DNA of 64,000 nucleotides from Apostichopus japonicus (GCF_037975245.1 NC_092568.1:4163001-4227000); one strand, 5' to 3'; shown: positions 1 through 10,931, counted from the first letter of the stretch. Notes: a model not told the origin generated them from the letters alone. Translations and numbers: made by a program.

Positions 1-490
1 GAGACATTCTTTGTTTTATATTCTCTGTGTATATGTTATACTTGTTATAAACAATTACACATTTGGTCATAGGAATTGGGTGATCCATTCATGCTAATCA
101 TATCATACACTCTTTCTAAATTCTTGACCATACGATTGGAGACGATCCTCTCTACATAACTGTTGAGGCAGGAAGCAGTTGAGGGAGGCTAAAATGGGTA
201 TTAATACGATCTCATTTTTCAAAAGTGGTTTGCAAAGACAGAGGTACACAATAGCTTAAGTTGCCATGCAGCAAAAATCTCTCAATTTTGAAAACATGGA
301 AACTGTGTAATTGTTTATTTATTACATATATCACAATAGATGTTTATTAAAAAGGGTTACCGAGTCAGAATTTTGTACACCAAAAACTTCCTTATATTCA
401 ACCAAAGTTACATTTCTGTCAATTAAACAGTACTTTATATTGGAATCTCTGCATGAATGGCCAAATGTGTTTTTTTCCATATAGTCAGTT
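1..490. other. AT-rich non-coding stretch
   Basis: No open frame with codon-like content, splice signals or repeat structure was seen in this stretch. It leads into the first cluster of the A-tract motif at 491. Confidence 0.5.
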
Positions 491-896
491 GGGGTAAAAA
501 AAACAAGGGGGTAGTTGGGGTAAAAAAAAACAACCCCTTTTTATAGAAGGGGAATATTTAGCCAAAGTTCCAATTTATTTTGGGTGATAGTCCTATATGT
601 CTAGTTTATTATTATATAATTTCTGGAACTCTATGTCACTTCGCTGCCAATCACCGCTTCATCGAATCAAGCGAATGCTAAAATAGCGAAATTTGAAGTT
701 TGTACCACATATCCCAAACTTTCTCCTGCACACCCAGCTTATATGATGCGGAGATTATTCCAGCAGTTTCAGCATAGCAGTTAGTGATATTACACTCCCC
801 CATGGTAGAATTACTTCAACTTCATTCACGCTTCATGGGGGGGGCCTTGTTTTTTTTTACCCCCAAAAAATGATGCGAATGGGGTAAAAAAAAACA
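491..896. repeat. Cluster 1 of a GGGGTAAAAAAAAACAA motif, four copies on both strands
   Basis: Copies lie at 491-506 (one A shorter), 517-533 and 881-896 on the + strand, and at 847-864 as the reverse complement TTGTTTTTTTTTACCCC. The flanking bases differ between copies, so this is a dispersed short motif rather than a simple tandem array. A second cluster lies at 3829-4063. What is seen is a conserved G4-T-A8/9-CAA word. Its function is unknown; options include a protein-binding site or a vestige of a small repeat. Confidence 0.8.
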
Positions 897-1634
897 AGTA
901 TTTTCCGGCTCCAATGTACTCCCTATTTTGTCCGAATGGATAAATTTTCCATAATGTTGATTTTAGAGGTTAGGCAAATAGTTTTCATGTCTGTCATGTG
1001 TCAAAAATGTTAAATAATTGGGCAGAAGTAACTGAAATTGGCTCAACTCTAATGTTTCTACTGGTGAATTCCATGGAATTGATGCATTTTTCACTAAAAA
1101 TCAACTTTAGGTTGCAGTCACTTGAGGGAGATATTTGATATTCATGACAGTTAAACTACCCAAAACAGGTTTCACCTGGCTTATAACGTGTTTCTCCTCA
1201 CTGCAGCATGCATTTAACCGTCAAGTGCTGCAGGGAACGAAAAATTAGCAAAATGTCCTAAAATTCAGATATCCCTTTTAATAGTTGGCATGATTCCAGA
1301 AATGACCAACTTTGTACTGAGTATGAAGTCACCTTGAGACCTTTCACCTTCTGCAAAGTTACAGGTGTCTATATGAATATAAGTCTTTGTGTGATTTCTT
1401 GAAATAATGAGTGTGGACATGTCCCATCAGTCACAGTTTTTTAACATTTGTTTTTGTCACAAGCCAACAGAATGATTTCAGCTGTTGTTGGGGGTATATC
1501 TATCTAGTACTACTCAGGGCCTAATCTGGCATGAGCAGAGATACTTCAATTGTGTATAGGGTTATGTGCTAGACAACTTGAAACTTCTGTCCCATCAGTC
1601 ACAGAATTAGGCTGCATGTGTGGTGTAATGCAAA

Positions 1635-1825
1635 ATGGGGAAATCCAGTGCTGAAAGACAGCGAAACAGGAGGGAACGTTTGAAAGCAGAGGGGAAATAT
1701 GATGCATACAAAAAAACACAATCAGCGTATCGCAAACAGTGGGCCCACAAGAAGAAGCGGGAGATGTCTTCACAACAGAAAGAAGAGCGCCGAGAACGTG
1801 AACGAAAACGCAAATCAGAATACAG
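1635..1825 (+). CDS. Possible first coding exon of a very basic, Lys/Arg/Glu-rich uncharacterised protein
   Basis: An ATG at 1635 opens 63 codons that run cleanly to a good splice donor (TACAG|GTACAG) at 1825/1826, ending in phase 2. The peptide starts MGKSSAERQRNRRERLKAEG and is almost entirely charged, with repeated RRER, KKKRE and RERERKRK runs. It is compatible with a long basic helix or a nucleic-acid-binding tail. Uncharacterised invertebrate proteins with similar SAERQR-type basic N-termini exist to my knowledge, but no function is established. I could not find a convincing second exon. A fragmentary open stretch at 2101-2336 is the only candidate, and it is broken. The exon sits among the seven TGTCCCATCAGTCACAG copies, two of them within 600 bases upstream or downstream. 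It could be a real gene start, a relic of a mobile gene, or a chance frame; the clean donor and biased composition favour one of the first two. Confidence 0.4.
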
Positions 1826-2100
1826 GTACAGTATATTTCTTCAAATTAATTTGTTAGACCATGTTATTGAAAGCAGCTTGTGTCACTGACATGATGGTGA
1901 CATGATGAAGTGTTCATTGACCTGTGACGGTTATCCTGAATCAAGATTGGTATACATGTCAGATCTTTGGATTTTACTGTCCCATCAGTCACAGTATATG
2001 GTTCAGATAGTACAGCCTATATTGGACAGTTTGCAATGCCTAAAAGTAGTAGTACAAGAATAGTGTCGTTCCATTCATACCTAATTTCCTAAAAAGAAAT

Positions 2101-2336
2101 GACATAACTATTATCATCTACAGCAGTGGCATGCACAGAGGTTTGTGGAGAGAGCTGGATCACTGCATACAGGCCCTTCTGTCCAAAATTTGAGGAATGC
2201 AATGTTCTTGGATCACAGAACAATGAGGCCGAGTTGAAGGAACTGGTGGGTCTATCAGGGGGAAAAAAAACCTGAAGCACTGTACAACACACTCCTGGTT
2301 GGCAGTATCACCACAGGAGTACCCATCACACAAGTG
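2101..2336 (+). pseudogene. Broken protein-like reading frames, unidentified
   Basis: Two adjacent frames look protein-like. One reads about GLWRELDHCIQALLSK from near 2140. After a one-base shift near 2189 another reads EECNVLGSQNNEAELKELVG. Both end in stops, and the second breaks at the A-run near 2262-2270. This could be a frameshifted relic of the gene that starts at 1635, or chance. No family was recognised. Confidence 0.25.
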
Positions 2337-2789
2337 AATTAGTTTTCACAGAACCACTAGGCTGTAACTTAAATGATGTAAGGTCCAATCCAATTATTGG
2401 TAAGGCCAGGTGGATCCTTTTTATAGTATATGTATGCCCCTTTGCCTATTAGTTTTGGCTCTTTCCTCATGGGATATTGATCACTTAAGTATTTTGGGAA
2501 AATGGAGAACATAGCTCAAAAAAATTGTATTAGACTTTCACTATATGATGGGCAGATTGGACCCTAATCCACAGTTGAAAGTATCTCAGTACTTTTGCTG
2601 CCCTGGGTTAAGCTCAGCATATTGTCAAAAGCTCATGTGACTTAAATGACTTCATCAATGTTGTATAATTAGTATCCTGTTCATTATCAATGTTTGCATG
2701 TTTCAAGGCTCAGCTCGTTCCGTTGTTGTTAATAAATAAAATGCAAGTTTCAAATGCATATGGATTGTGTTTCATTTTTCCAGTTGTCA

Positions 2790-3110
2790 GTACTTGATAC
2801 ACAGAAGTGGGATGACATGAGTCCCATACATGGGCAACATACCTCACCAAATATGGGCCCAAACAGCTTTCCCAGTGAGGCCCCAACAAATCACACACCC
2901 ATGACTCAGTCATATGGGGCTATATGAGACAGCAAGTGTGGAATGGAACAGGTTTTCCCATGGGCCTGTGTCTGTTCTACATATGCCAGTTGCTTCTATG
3001 GGATGCTCATATGGCAAACCAATGTGGGCCCCACACCCCCATGGGCCAACTCGAGTGGGCCCTACCTGTGATGACTATGGTTGGCTAGAGCCCAGATGAC
3101 CCAAGTTTAA
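2790..3110. repeat. Degenerate CCCATATGGG / TGGGCCC-rich stretch
   Basis: The words CATATGG, TGGGCC, CCCATGGG and GGGCCCCA recur at irregular spacing on both strands, giving a locally GC-rich and self-complementary segment inside AT-rich DNA. No fixed period could be assigned by eye. It may be a degenerate satellite. Confidence 0.5.
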
Positions 3111-3828
3111 TGCTAGTTGGCACCATATGTGGATGCAAACTGAAGTTAGAGCAAAACAAAATTTGCCATAATTTTGGAGGAGATAGCGTCCCATCAGTCA
3201 CAGAGCTTCTGTCCCATCAGTCACAAGGGAAACGCAACTGTGTGAAATAGTTAATGCCAATATTCTCTCAATGGTGGTGCTCTGATATAGCTACATTAAG
3301 TAGCTACCAGGAGGGGTATATACCCAACTCATTCTTTTCATTCTGAGATAGCGCTTACAAGTTAACTAAACGTACCTAAAAATGGTGGTCCTCAAATGTC
3401 CCATCAGTCACAGGGCTACTCTAAGTGCTCCCTATCAAAAAGGAACACACTTATGTGAACAGTTCTTCAATGATGGACCAACTGGGGGTTGCCCAAGTGA
3501 ATGTTGCAATTTATAGCCTTCTGCCCCCTCCCACTTCTCAACAATATAACTTTCTTTGTTGAACTTTTCTATCAAATGTCCCATCAGTCACGCTGGAATT
3601 CACCTACTACATTACACCATATTTGTGTAGCATCATAAACACACTGTACAGTATGAATATGGCTGAGCATGACATATGACACGAGCCATCCATAATTACG
3701 AATTAAGACAATTTCACAATTTTTTTCCTTTTTCATGTAAAGGTAGTACTTAGCTCATACTTAGATGTAATTATATGCAAACATGATTTTAAGATACATT
3801 CATGAAGAAAATAGCTGTTTTCTAGCAT

Positions 3829-4063
3829 TGTTTTTTTTTACCCCAGCATTGTTTTTTTTTACCCCGAATTAAGCAAATTTTGGGGGTAAAAAAACACAAC
3901 ATTTTTCGCAATAAACGACACTTTCCATTTACAAAAAAGTTATTTTTGTTAGATTCTCTTTAAGAGAATCCCACTCCACACACTTGAACATTAGAACCCA
4001 AACAATACCTCTTACTCATCAATTTTTAGAGCAAACTTTAGGTAAATTGTTTTTTTTTACCCC
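3829..4063. repeat. Cluster 2 of the A-tract motif, mainly in TTGTTTTTTTTTACCCC orientation
   Basis: Copies lie at 3829-3844, 3849-3865 and 4047-4063. A reversed, slightly altered copy lies at 3881-3898 (an extra CA inside). The first two form a short tandem with AGCA before each copy. The cluster mirrors the one at 491-896, so the two bracket the block that carries the TGTCCCATCAGTCACAG copies. Confidence 0.8.
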
Positions 4064-4140
4064 ACCTGACTATATATACTTTCTTGCATATTTGGGAGCA
4101 ATTATGACCAGAAAAGTTGTTGAGAAAATTTGTTATATAA

Positions 4141-4285
4141 TTTACTTTGCTCCTTGCTTACCTGTCTCCTCACAACCTCAGCGCCCTTTCTACCGTGTCT
4201 AGAATGTCCTGGTAACCTTTTAACACTGTGCGCCCTCTATGACTGGCCCCCCCCCCGTCATTGCCCTTCCTTCTTATTCTACCAT
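4141..4285 (+). mobile_element. Truncated copy of the foldback element found at 28.6 kb
   Basis: From 4141 the sequence matches the left flank and arm of the element at 28600-28770 (GCTTACCTGTCTCCTCACAA from 4156). It then matches the reverse complement of that element's interior: a TACCGTGTCTAG word near 4190 and CCCTTCCTTCT near 4265. The right arm is missing. A C-run at about 4247-4256 interrupts the match. The two copies therefore differ in the relative order of arm and core. Confidence 0.75.
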
Positions 4286-4289
4286 TCTA

Positions 4290-5100
4290 AGTGCCTGCAC
4301 ACATTTTTTTTGGTCGGAATATTTCCTCCGGATTTCGTCCTTACGGTAGCGGAAGTTTCAGGATTTTTTTCTGCTATCGGATTCCATCGTCCTTTCCAGC
4401 CTGATAAGTATCCTTTTCTTGTATAGGGAGGGATTTTGGGGCCTAAGATCTACAGTAATATTCAAACTTTCATAGTAGATGGACCTTAATTATTAACCCT
4501 ATAATCCTTGTTTGCATATTGGTTTATCGACACTGAAGATGTCAGTTACTGTTGCCTCGTTAAGTATCAGCTATTTTTAAAACTGTTTTTGACAAGATTA
4601 GACAAAACATAACTTTGAACTTGATCTGGTCGGAAGTGAATTGTATAGCTTTAACGTTTACAAGCCTTAATACTTTAGTTCCATGTAGGTCTAGTAGAGG
4701 GCGGTGGGATGATAAGGGTAGTAAAAATGACCCAAAAGTGTAAAATTGGTAGGGAAAGGTGTCCAACTTGCTTGCCTTTTCGACACTTGCTGAGTTCATT
4801 GTAAATCAGCTTTTTCATGCAGAGTGTAGACAAAGTCCTCTTATTGTAGTGTTTATTCACTATCCATATATGTTCAGATGACGCCCATAATGGTATTTAA
4901 AAAAGAGAAAGAGAAAGGAAAAAGCTTTCATCCATTGTTTTAAGAATGTTAATTATATGAATCACACATACACTGGAGTTCTGCATATATGGCAAAACAT
5001 ATACATGCAAACACATTATTAAATAGAGTTACACAATATGCTATAAATTTGTGTAATTTACCTTAAACGATGCAGTTCGCATTTTATTGACTGTCAAACC
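4290..5100. other. Non-coding stretch
   Basis: I see short chance frames on both strands, without signals or homology that I recognise. Confidence 0.4.
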
Positions 5101-5205
5101 TATAATTATAATAATTATAATGATAAAATTAATAATAATAATAAAAATTAATAATAATAATAAATAATCATAAAAATAATAAGAAGAAGAACAATAATAA
5201 TAATT
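5101..5205. repeat. AT-rich (AAT)n-type microsatellite, degenerate
   Basis: AATAATA words run for about 100 bases. They are broken by AAGAAGAAG and end at a GC-richer segment (TAGCACGTTTAAGC) that may be the end of an old retroelement. Confidence 0.8.
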
Positions 5206-5588
5206 AGCACGTTTAAGCTACCACAACTGTGGGAGAAACCCCGCAAGGCTAACTATAAATGGTGCAGGGCAATTATTCTCGCTGTTAGTAATTGGTATAG
5301 TTTTTATTTTTAATATGGAGATCATTTTCATCAAGTCGGGCATTTCTAATTTGTAGAATCCCTAATGGTATATATTATTCTACCATATCAAGCATAATAT
5401 AGCACTGACTAATCCAATAATCTCAGACGGTATTAATATGGCAATTTTGAAAGAGCAAAGATATTTTGGCTAGCACGGGATTATTCAACCCAGTGTCACC
5501 AGAAATACAACCCCTTGCACTCTACCAACTGAGCACTCCATCCAGCCTTTAACTCCAACAAACCATATACATGCAGAACCATTCCTTT

Positions 5589-5615
5589 GCTTGGGGAGGG
5601 GGAGGGGGGGGGGCC
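5589..5615 (+). repeat. G-rich tract
   Basis: A run of guanines broken by single A residues, ending in about nine consecutive G. Such a run can form a quadruplex and is prone to sequencing error. Confidence 0.8.
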
Positions 5616-5981
5616 AATAAGAAGCTGCAAGCCATTTGTCATCTTGGGCTAGAATGGCAAATATTTTCACTGTCACCGTTCTGTAGTTGATTGTATGATA
5701 TTAGTGACAAATTAAATTGACATCAAGAAGAATCATAGTTAGTGAGCAAGTTACATGGCCATTAACATGAAGGACTAGGAAAATTTAGAGCAAATTATTG
5801 GAACAACAAACAAGGAGAAATTATTACAACAAGTTGTTTGTACTTAATATTAAGAACAATACAAAAAATGCCTTATATGGGATGTAATCTTGAATACTGG
5901 ATTTTAACCATCTGTAATGAAATTCGTGCATTAATTCTTCTATATTAAATAGTGCAACCCTTCCTGGGCAATCATTTTTAT

Positions 5982-6118
5982 TCATTCTTTCATACATTCA
6001 TTCATTCATTCATTCATTCATTCATGCATGCATTAATTCATGCATTTGTTCATTCATTTGTGCATTCATTCATTCAGTCGTGCATTTATTCATCCATTCA
6101 TTCATTCTTTCATTCATT
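5982..6118. repeat. (TTCA)n microsatellite with diverged edges
   Basis: ATTC/TTCATTCA repeats run with interruptions such as TGCATGCAT and CAGTCG. The purest part is about 5995-6030. Confidence 0.9.
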
Positions 6119-6269
6119 AATTTAATTGATTATTGATTTACTAGTTTTGGTTCAGAGATATATAAACATGTATTAATTCACATCAGAAGTGACTAGCATC
6201 TATTGGGTTATAATAGTTAAGAGGGTTTGAACCATCAGGACTCAGCACCTCATAATTGTTGTCAATTTT

Positions 6270-6595
6270 ATTATTCCCCCCATCCATCTCCCCTTGTTCC
6301 CCCCACCCCTGTCACTCCTCTTCTCCTAGCTCTCTTCCACCTTTTTTTCTCCACACTTTTCTGTCTTTGTCCTTCTCCAGTTTATTCCCTACCCCCTTCC
6401 CTTAATCCTCTCTTTGGCCCTCTACTGTGTATCTCCTACCTCTCCTCTTCCCCTGTTGGTTTCTTTCTTTCTTCTCTCCATCCCTTGTCTACTAGTTCTC
6501 TTACATCTATCTCTTTGTGTTCACCATGCTCATTAACCTGTCTCAGTGTATTCTGTGCGTGTTTTTGTCCCTTCTGTTACTGTTACTTGTCATTT
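6270..6595. repeat. Pyrimidine-rich tract
   Basis: About 330 bases of C/T-dominated sequence. It opens a 125-codon frame on the + strand, but that peptide is only P, S, L, F and C in low-complexity order and is not taken as a gene. The tract directly abuts the hammerhead-like motif at 6597. Confidence 0.8.
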
Positions 6596-6596
6596 A

Positions 6597-6636
6597 GCCT
6601 CTGAAGAAGATCCTGCTAGGATCGAAACGTCAGGCC
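6597..6636 (+). ncRNA. Hammerhead ribozyme-like motif, probably a retroelement remnant
   Basis: The segment holds the hammerhead core boxes in the right order: CTGAAGA (6601-6607), a stem II of GATCC/GGATC (6609-6613 with 6619-6623) closed by TGCTA, then GAAA (6624-6627) and a GTC (6629-6631) at the expected cleavage position. GCCT (6597-6600) pairs with AGGC (6632-6635) as stem I. Two features depart from a canonical hammerhead: an extra A at 6608, and almost no stem III between GAAAC and GTC. Hammerheads with very short stem III are known from Penelope-like retroelements. Activity as a monomer is doubtful; what is seen is the architecture. Confidence 0.55.
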
Positions 6637-6640
6637 AACT

Positions 6641-8879
6641 TACTTTTACACAACTTTATTATTTGACTACATATATATGATTCATTATGACTATTATTAC
6701 AATTGCTGTGTTGCTTTTCAAAATGAGCAAGAGCTTTGTAAATTAATCACAAAAGTTTCTATTGAGGTCGATAAACAGATTTAGGCTAAACTTTGGAAGC
6801 AGTTTTAAAGGCCTACAGTTGAGCCTTTAAAAACCTACATAAATACATCCCTCATACATCAAACCTATCCCATATCAGGCTCCTCTCCCTCTGGGGGTTT
6901 TTTCTTGTAACTGATTGATTCATATCTGTACTATTCTATCCCCTCTCTGATATCTGTGTCGATGAATAATAATTCTTTGCCAGAGGAATTAAACCTGAGT
7001 GCACTGCTCTTTCTTTTCTTGAAAAGCTTCTTTTTTTTTCCTTCTTTTTTTTCTTAAAAACTTGTTTGACAACTTTGGCATTCTAGATTCTGAGGCCAAT
7101 TTAATATTATACATAAATGTCTTAATCGTTGAGAAATTCATAAACTTAAGGATCTGAACGTCTGCCGTCTCGAACGATTAAATAATTCCCCTTCAGTTTA
7201 AGATCAGCTCTTCTTAGTCCACTGCTACTGAACATTCAAGTGCCATTATGAAAAAAATATCTTTAAATACTCTCAAACAATTTTTTTTTTTTTTTGGAAA
7301 ACATGAGGCATTAAGAATATTTGGAAAACTTTTGCTTTGAACAATTTGAGAGTTTACAGATTGAACTATTGCCAGCTAATGCTCAAGTCGTAACTGTCCC
7401 TGATGACAACTAGTTCTTTGACTGTAACAGTACCTGCTAAACACCACAACCTGTATTATTTTACCTTATTTTACCAGGCTTCTGAAAAACGAGCCTCCTG
7501 ATCGATTAGATGAATGGTCGCTGTGAAGTTTTGCATTATTTAGCTCTACTTTTGTATCAAGGGATATGTAAAAGGCTTACATTTTCTCAGAATGGTCCTT
7601 TTTATTAAACGTACAATTCTGTACCATGTTCAGAATGAGCCGATTCGGAAAATTAATAAATGGAGAGACAAGATTTCAATGGTAAATGTTGAGTCCCTCC
7701 TCACTTTCTTCGCTTGAATTCTTTAAAACAGAATCAATCTTTCATAGCACTTAGCTTGGCGAAATATGAACTTTTTTTCAAAATTTGATGGTATTTGGAA
7801 ATGTTTCTAGTAACATTGATTGAATGTCATCACAGCAAATTCAGCTGAATTTTTTTTTTTTCTTCTTCATAATATTGAACTCACTCATGAAGGGACTGAG
7901 GAAGATCAATTTTTTTCTACAAAAAAATCCAGAGAAGCTTGGCAGCTTAGAGATATGTATCAAAATTTTAAGGATAGAAGAAGTTTATGAAAGAAAAGTA
8001 ACATCTTTTCGATGAGAATTTGTTGTTTTATGACGTCACAGAACATCCTACTGTGTTTGTGAGATCCTTTAAATCAGAGAAGAATCGAGGGTGTAGCCAG
8101 TCAAAATAAGTTCCATTCAATCAATCCTATCTTGAGATGTCAATGAAACAATCTTGAGATATCAATCTTTATCTTGAGTTCAGAATATTGAGAATATTGA
8201 GTTCAGAATATTGAGGTTTTTTAGCTAATAGTATGAAATATATTTTTCAGTTCTACACAAGTTTCACAATATATCGTCAGCCAACGGAATGTGGTCCTAT
8301 GTTGCATATATGTTTGCCGCCAGATGTTACTATCATTGAGCTATTAGTGACATTACAACTTTCTTTTACAGAACAACATAAACGGATCAATAATCATATT
8401 TCTGGCATTTATCGATCAATCTGCGCCCAAAAAATATGGATTAATTGCTCCTTAAAGCCGGGGGTAGTTGAATATCCATCATCAGATCACAGTTCTGTAA
8501 AAACCAATGCACAAAGCTCAAATAAATAATTCCTTCCTTTCTGCTACAGGAGTTTGCTCTGATATTCAGCTGTTGCTAGTGCTTTTTGGTCATAAATATT
8601 GTCTCTTCCTCTACACAGAATATTATTCATCTGAGCCAATATGTATTACCAAAGTATCTCTCTGTCTCTCCCTCATCTCTCCATGAAATGATCTGTTTTC
8701 AATTAGAGGTAATCATAATTAGGATGGGTTTGTATCTCTTGCAAAGTGCAATTCGTAGCATAACTGCTGTTTAATCGCCCTGTAGTGATTGTTTTTCGTT
8801 TATGGACACTCATGTTATATCCAAACCAGACGCTAGGCGTCGTATAGCTTAGATGAAAACTATTAACCTAATCAGTTTG
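6641..8879. other. AT-rich non-coding stretch
   Basis: Homopolymer T runs (7280-7297, 7850-7862) and short local repeats (an ATCTTGAG and CAGAATATTGAG word duplicated around 8130-8215) are present. The frames at 7824 and 8233 have no recognisable domain and no splice context. Confidence 0.4.
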
Positions 8880-8912
8880 TTTTCTTTTCTTTTCTTTTCC
8901 TTTCCTTTCTCA
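8880..8912 (+). repeat. (TTTTC)n microsatellite
   Basis: About six TTTTC/TTTCC units. Confidence 0.85.
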
Positions 8913-9116
8913 ATTTTACTTCTTTTTTTTGGCCGTTTCTTTTTGTTGTGAAATTTAATAGCAGGTTTGTAATAGAAATCCAAAGCATACGGAAAGTATT
9001 TAAATTTGTCAAACAACTGCAAAAATTATATTTCTGCTAATACTCTAAATTAGCTCAAGACAAAGTTTGTTACAATTGAACCTTAATCTTTCTTCTTTTT
9101 CTTCCCTTTTTCTTTG

Positions 9117-10090
9117 TAGCTTTTGTTTTTCTATGAGAATGGGCATTGACTATAATCTAGGGGCACAGTTTAGTTTAGTATAGTTTAGTTTAGTTTAACT
9201 AAATGGACATTGATAATGGCATTGACTATAATCTAGGGGCAGAGTTTAGTTTAGTATAATTTAGTTTAGTTTAGTTTAACTAAATGGACATTGAGAATGG
9301 GCATTGACTATAATCTAGGGGCACAGTTTAGTTTAGTATAGTTTAGTTTAGTTTAACTAAATGGACATTGAGATTGGGACTTGACGATAATCTACGGGCA
9401 CAGTTTAGTTTAGTATAGTTTAGTTTAGTTAAACTAAATGGACATTAAGAATGGGCATTGACTATAATCTACGGGCACAGTTTAGTTTAGTATAGTTTAG
9501 TTTAGTTAAACTAAATGGACATTAAGAATGGGCATTGACTATAATCTAGGGGCACAGTTTAGTTTAGTTTAGTTAAACTAAATGGACATTGAGAATGGGC
9601 ATTGACTATAATCTAGGGGCACAGTTTAGTAGTATAGTTTAGTTTAATTAAACTAAATGGACATTGAGAATGGCATTGACTATAATCTAGGGGCACAGTT
9701 TAGTTTAGTATAGTTTAGTTTAGTTTAACTAAATGGACATTGAGAATGGGACTTGACGATAATTTCGGGCACAGTTTAGTTTAGTATAGTTTAGTTTAGT
9801 TAAACTAAATGGACATTAACAATGGGCATTGACTATAATCTAGGGGCACAGTTTAGTTTAGTTTAGTATAGTTTAGTTTAGTTAAACTAAATGGACATTG
9901 AGAATGGGCATTGACTATAATCTAGGGGCACAGTTTAGTTTAGTATAGTTTAGTTAAACTAAATGGACATTGAGAATGGCATTGACTATAATCTAGGGGC
10001 ACAGTTTAGTTTAGTATAGTTTTAATAGTTTAGTTAAACTAAATGGACATTGAGAATGGGACTTGACGATAATCTACGGGCACAGTTGTA
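9117..10090. repeat. Minisatellite, unit about 75-85 bp, about 12 copies
   Basis: The repeated unit contains GGGCATTGACTATAATCTAG, then a variable (TTTAG)n block with TATAG interruptions, then TTAACTAAATGGACATTGAG. TTTAGTTAAACTAAA inside each unit is palindromic, so every unit can form a small hairpin. Length differences between copies come mostly from gain or loss of TTTAG steps. A variant unit with GGGACTTGACGATAATCTAC recurs (near 9375, 9745 and 10055), which suggests multi-unit duplications. Confidence 0.95.
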
Positions 10091-10930
10091 TCATTAACTT
10101 AAAGTCGTCAATTGTGTTTGATTTATTAACACCATATATATTAAATTGTTGGCTACTTAATTATTACTCAGTCTGTTACTTTTCAAAACAATGAACATTA
10201 ATTTTAATAGTTTGTCTATAGGTCCTGTGATATTACCGTTTATGACAAGGCCTAGTCTAATTACTATGCATATTAGCATTTGGTCAAAAGTTACTATTCA
10301 AATGTTATTATTCAAATGTTATTATTCATTAAAACTAGACTAATAGATTAAAATTATGCAATAGGGAATAAATTATCCAATATCACATTGTAACATACAA
10401 AGCAAAATGGTCAAGTTGTTATACAAACCCCAGTATTTGTTTATAATTATTTATTATTTAATTACAACTATTTTTAATCTTGAGATACATCTCAGAGCCT
10501 TCGACACATCTTAAAACAAATTTGAACCCTTTAAATTCTTCACTGTTTGTACAGAACTATATAAACATGTAGGTTATGTTTCATTGCTTGGAGTCACACG
10601 CTCACAGATGTTTAAATTATTCACGACTTGCTTATACTGAAAGAAGTCTCAAATATTCCCTTAGCTTCATGCATGGTTGCATATATATATACTTGCTAAC
10701 GTTATACATACATAAACCACATTGCAGTACATGACAGACTCATTTACAAATGGGATTTGTTACTTTTCATTCGGTTCAGTCCTCTGAGCATTATATTTCT
10801 GAATACATATATAAACCATTAAATTTCAAAATGTACTGCAATTTTATGAAATATAATTGTACAATGATCAACATTATTTGTATAAGGGCTCCTCTTTTTG
10901 AGGGCCCCTCTGGAAAGCAGTGCTTAATTC
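10091..10930. other. AT-rich non-coding stretch
   Basis: A small direct duplication (CAAATGTTATTATTCA) lies near 10300-10325. Nothing gene-like was seen. Confidence 0.4.
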
Positions 10931-10931
10931 T

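Larger units (their letters stand above)
1420..3591 (+). repeat. Seven dispersed copies of TGTCCCATCAGTCACAG
   Basis: Copies start at 1420, 1588, 1978, 3187 (first base C), 3210, 3397 and 3577, all in the same orientation. The shared core is GTCCCATCAGTCAC; the copies at 3210 and 3577 diverge in the last bases. Spacings are irregular (23 to about 1200 bases) and the flanks are largely unrelated. A few share 4-6 bases upstream: CTTC before 1588 and 3210, TCAAA before 3397 and 3577. The copies lie in different frames among stop codons, so the conservation is not protein-level. I found no copy elsewhere in the window. They surround the small basic exon at 1635-1825. Confidence 0.9.

Noticed and set aside
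1420-3591. Reading the seven motif copies as a CRISPR-type or tandem array
   Set aside because: The spacings range from 23 to about 1200 bases, the genome is clearly eukaryotic, and no fixed spacer length exists.
6227-6604. 125-codon frame on the + strand
   Set aside because: It is entirely Pro/Ser/Leu/Phe/Cys low complexity from a CT tract.
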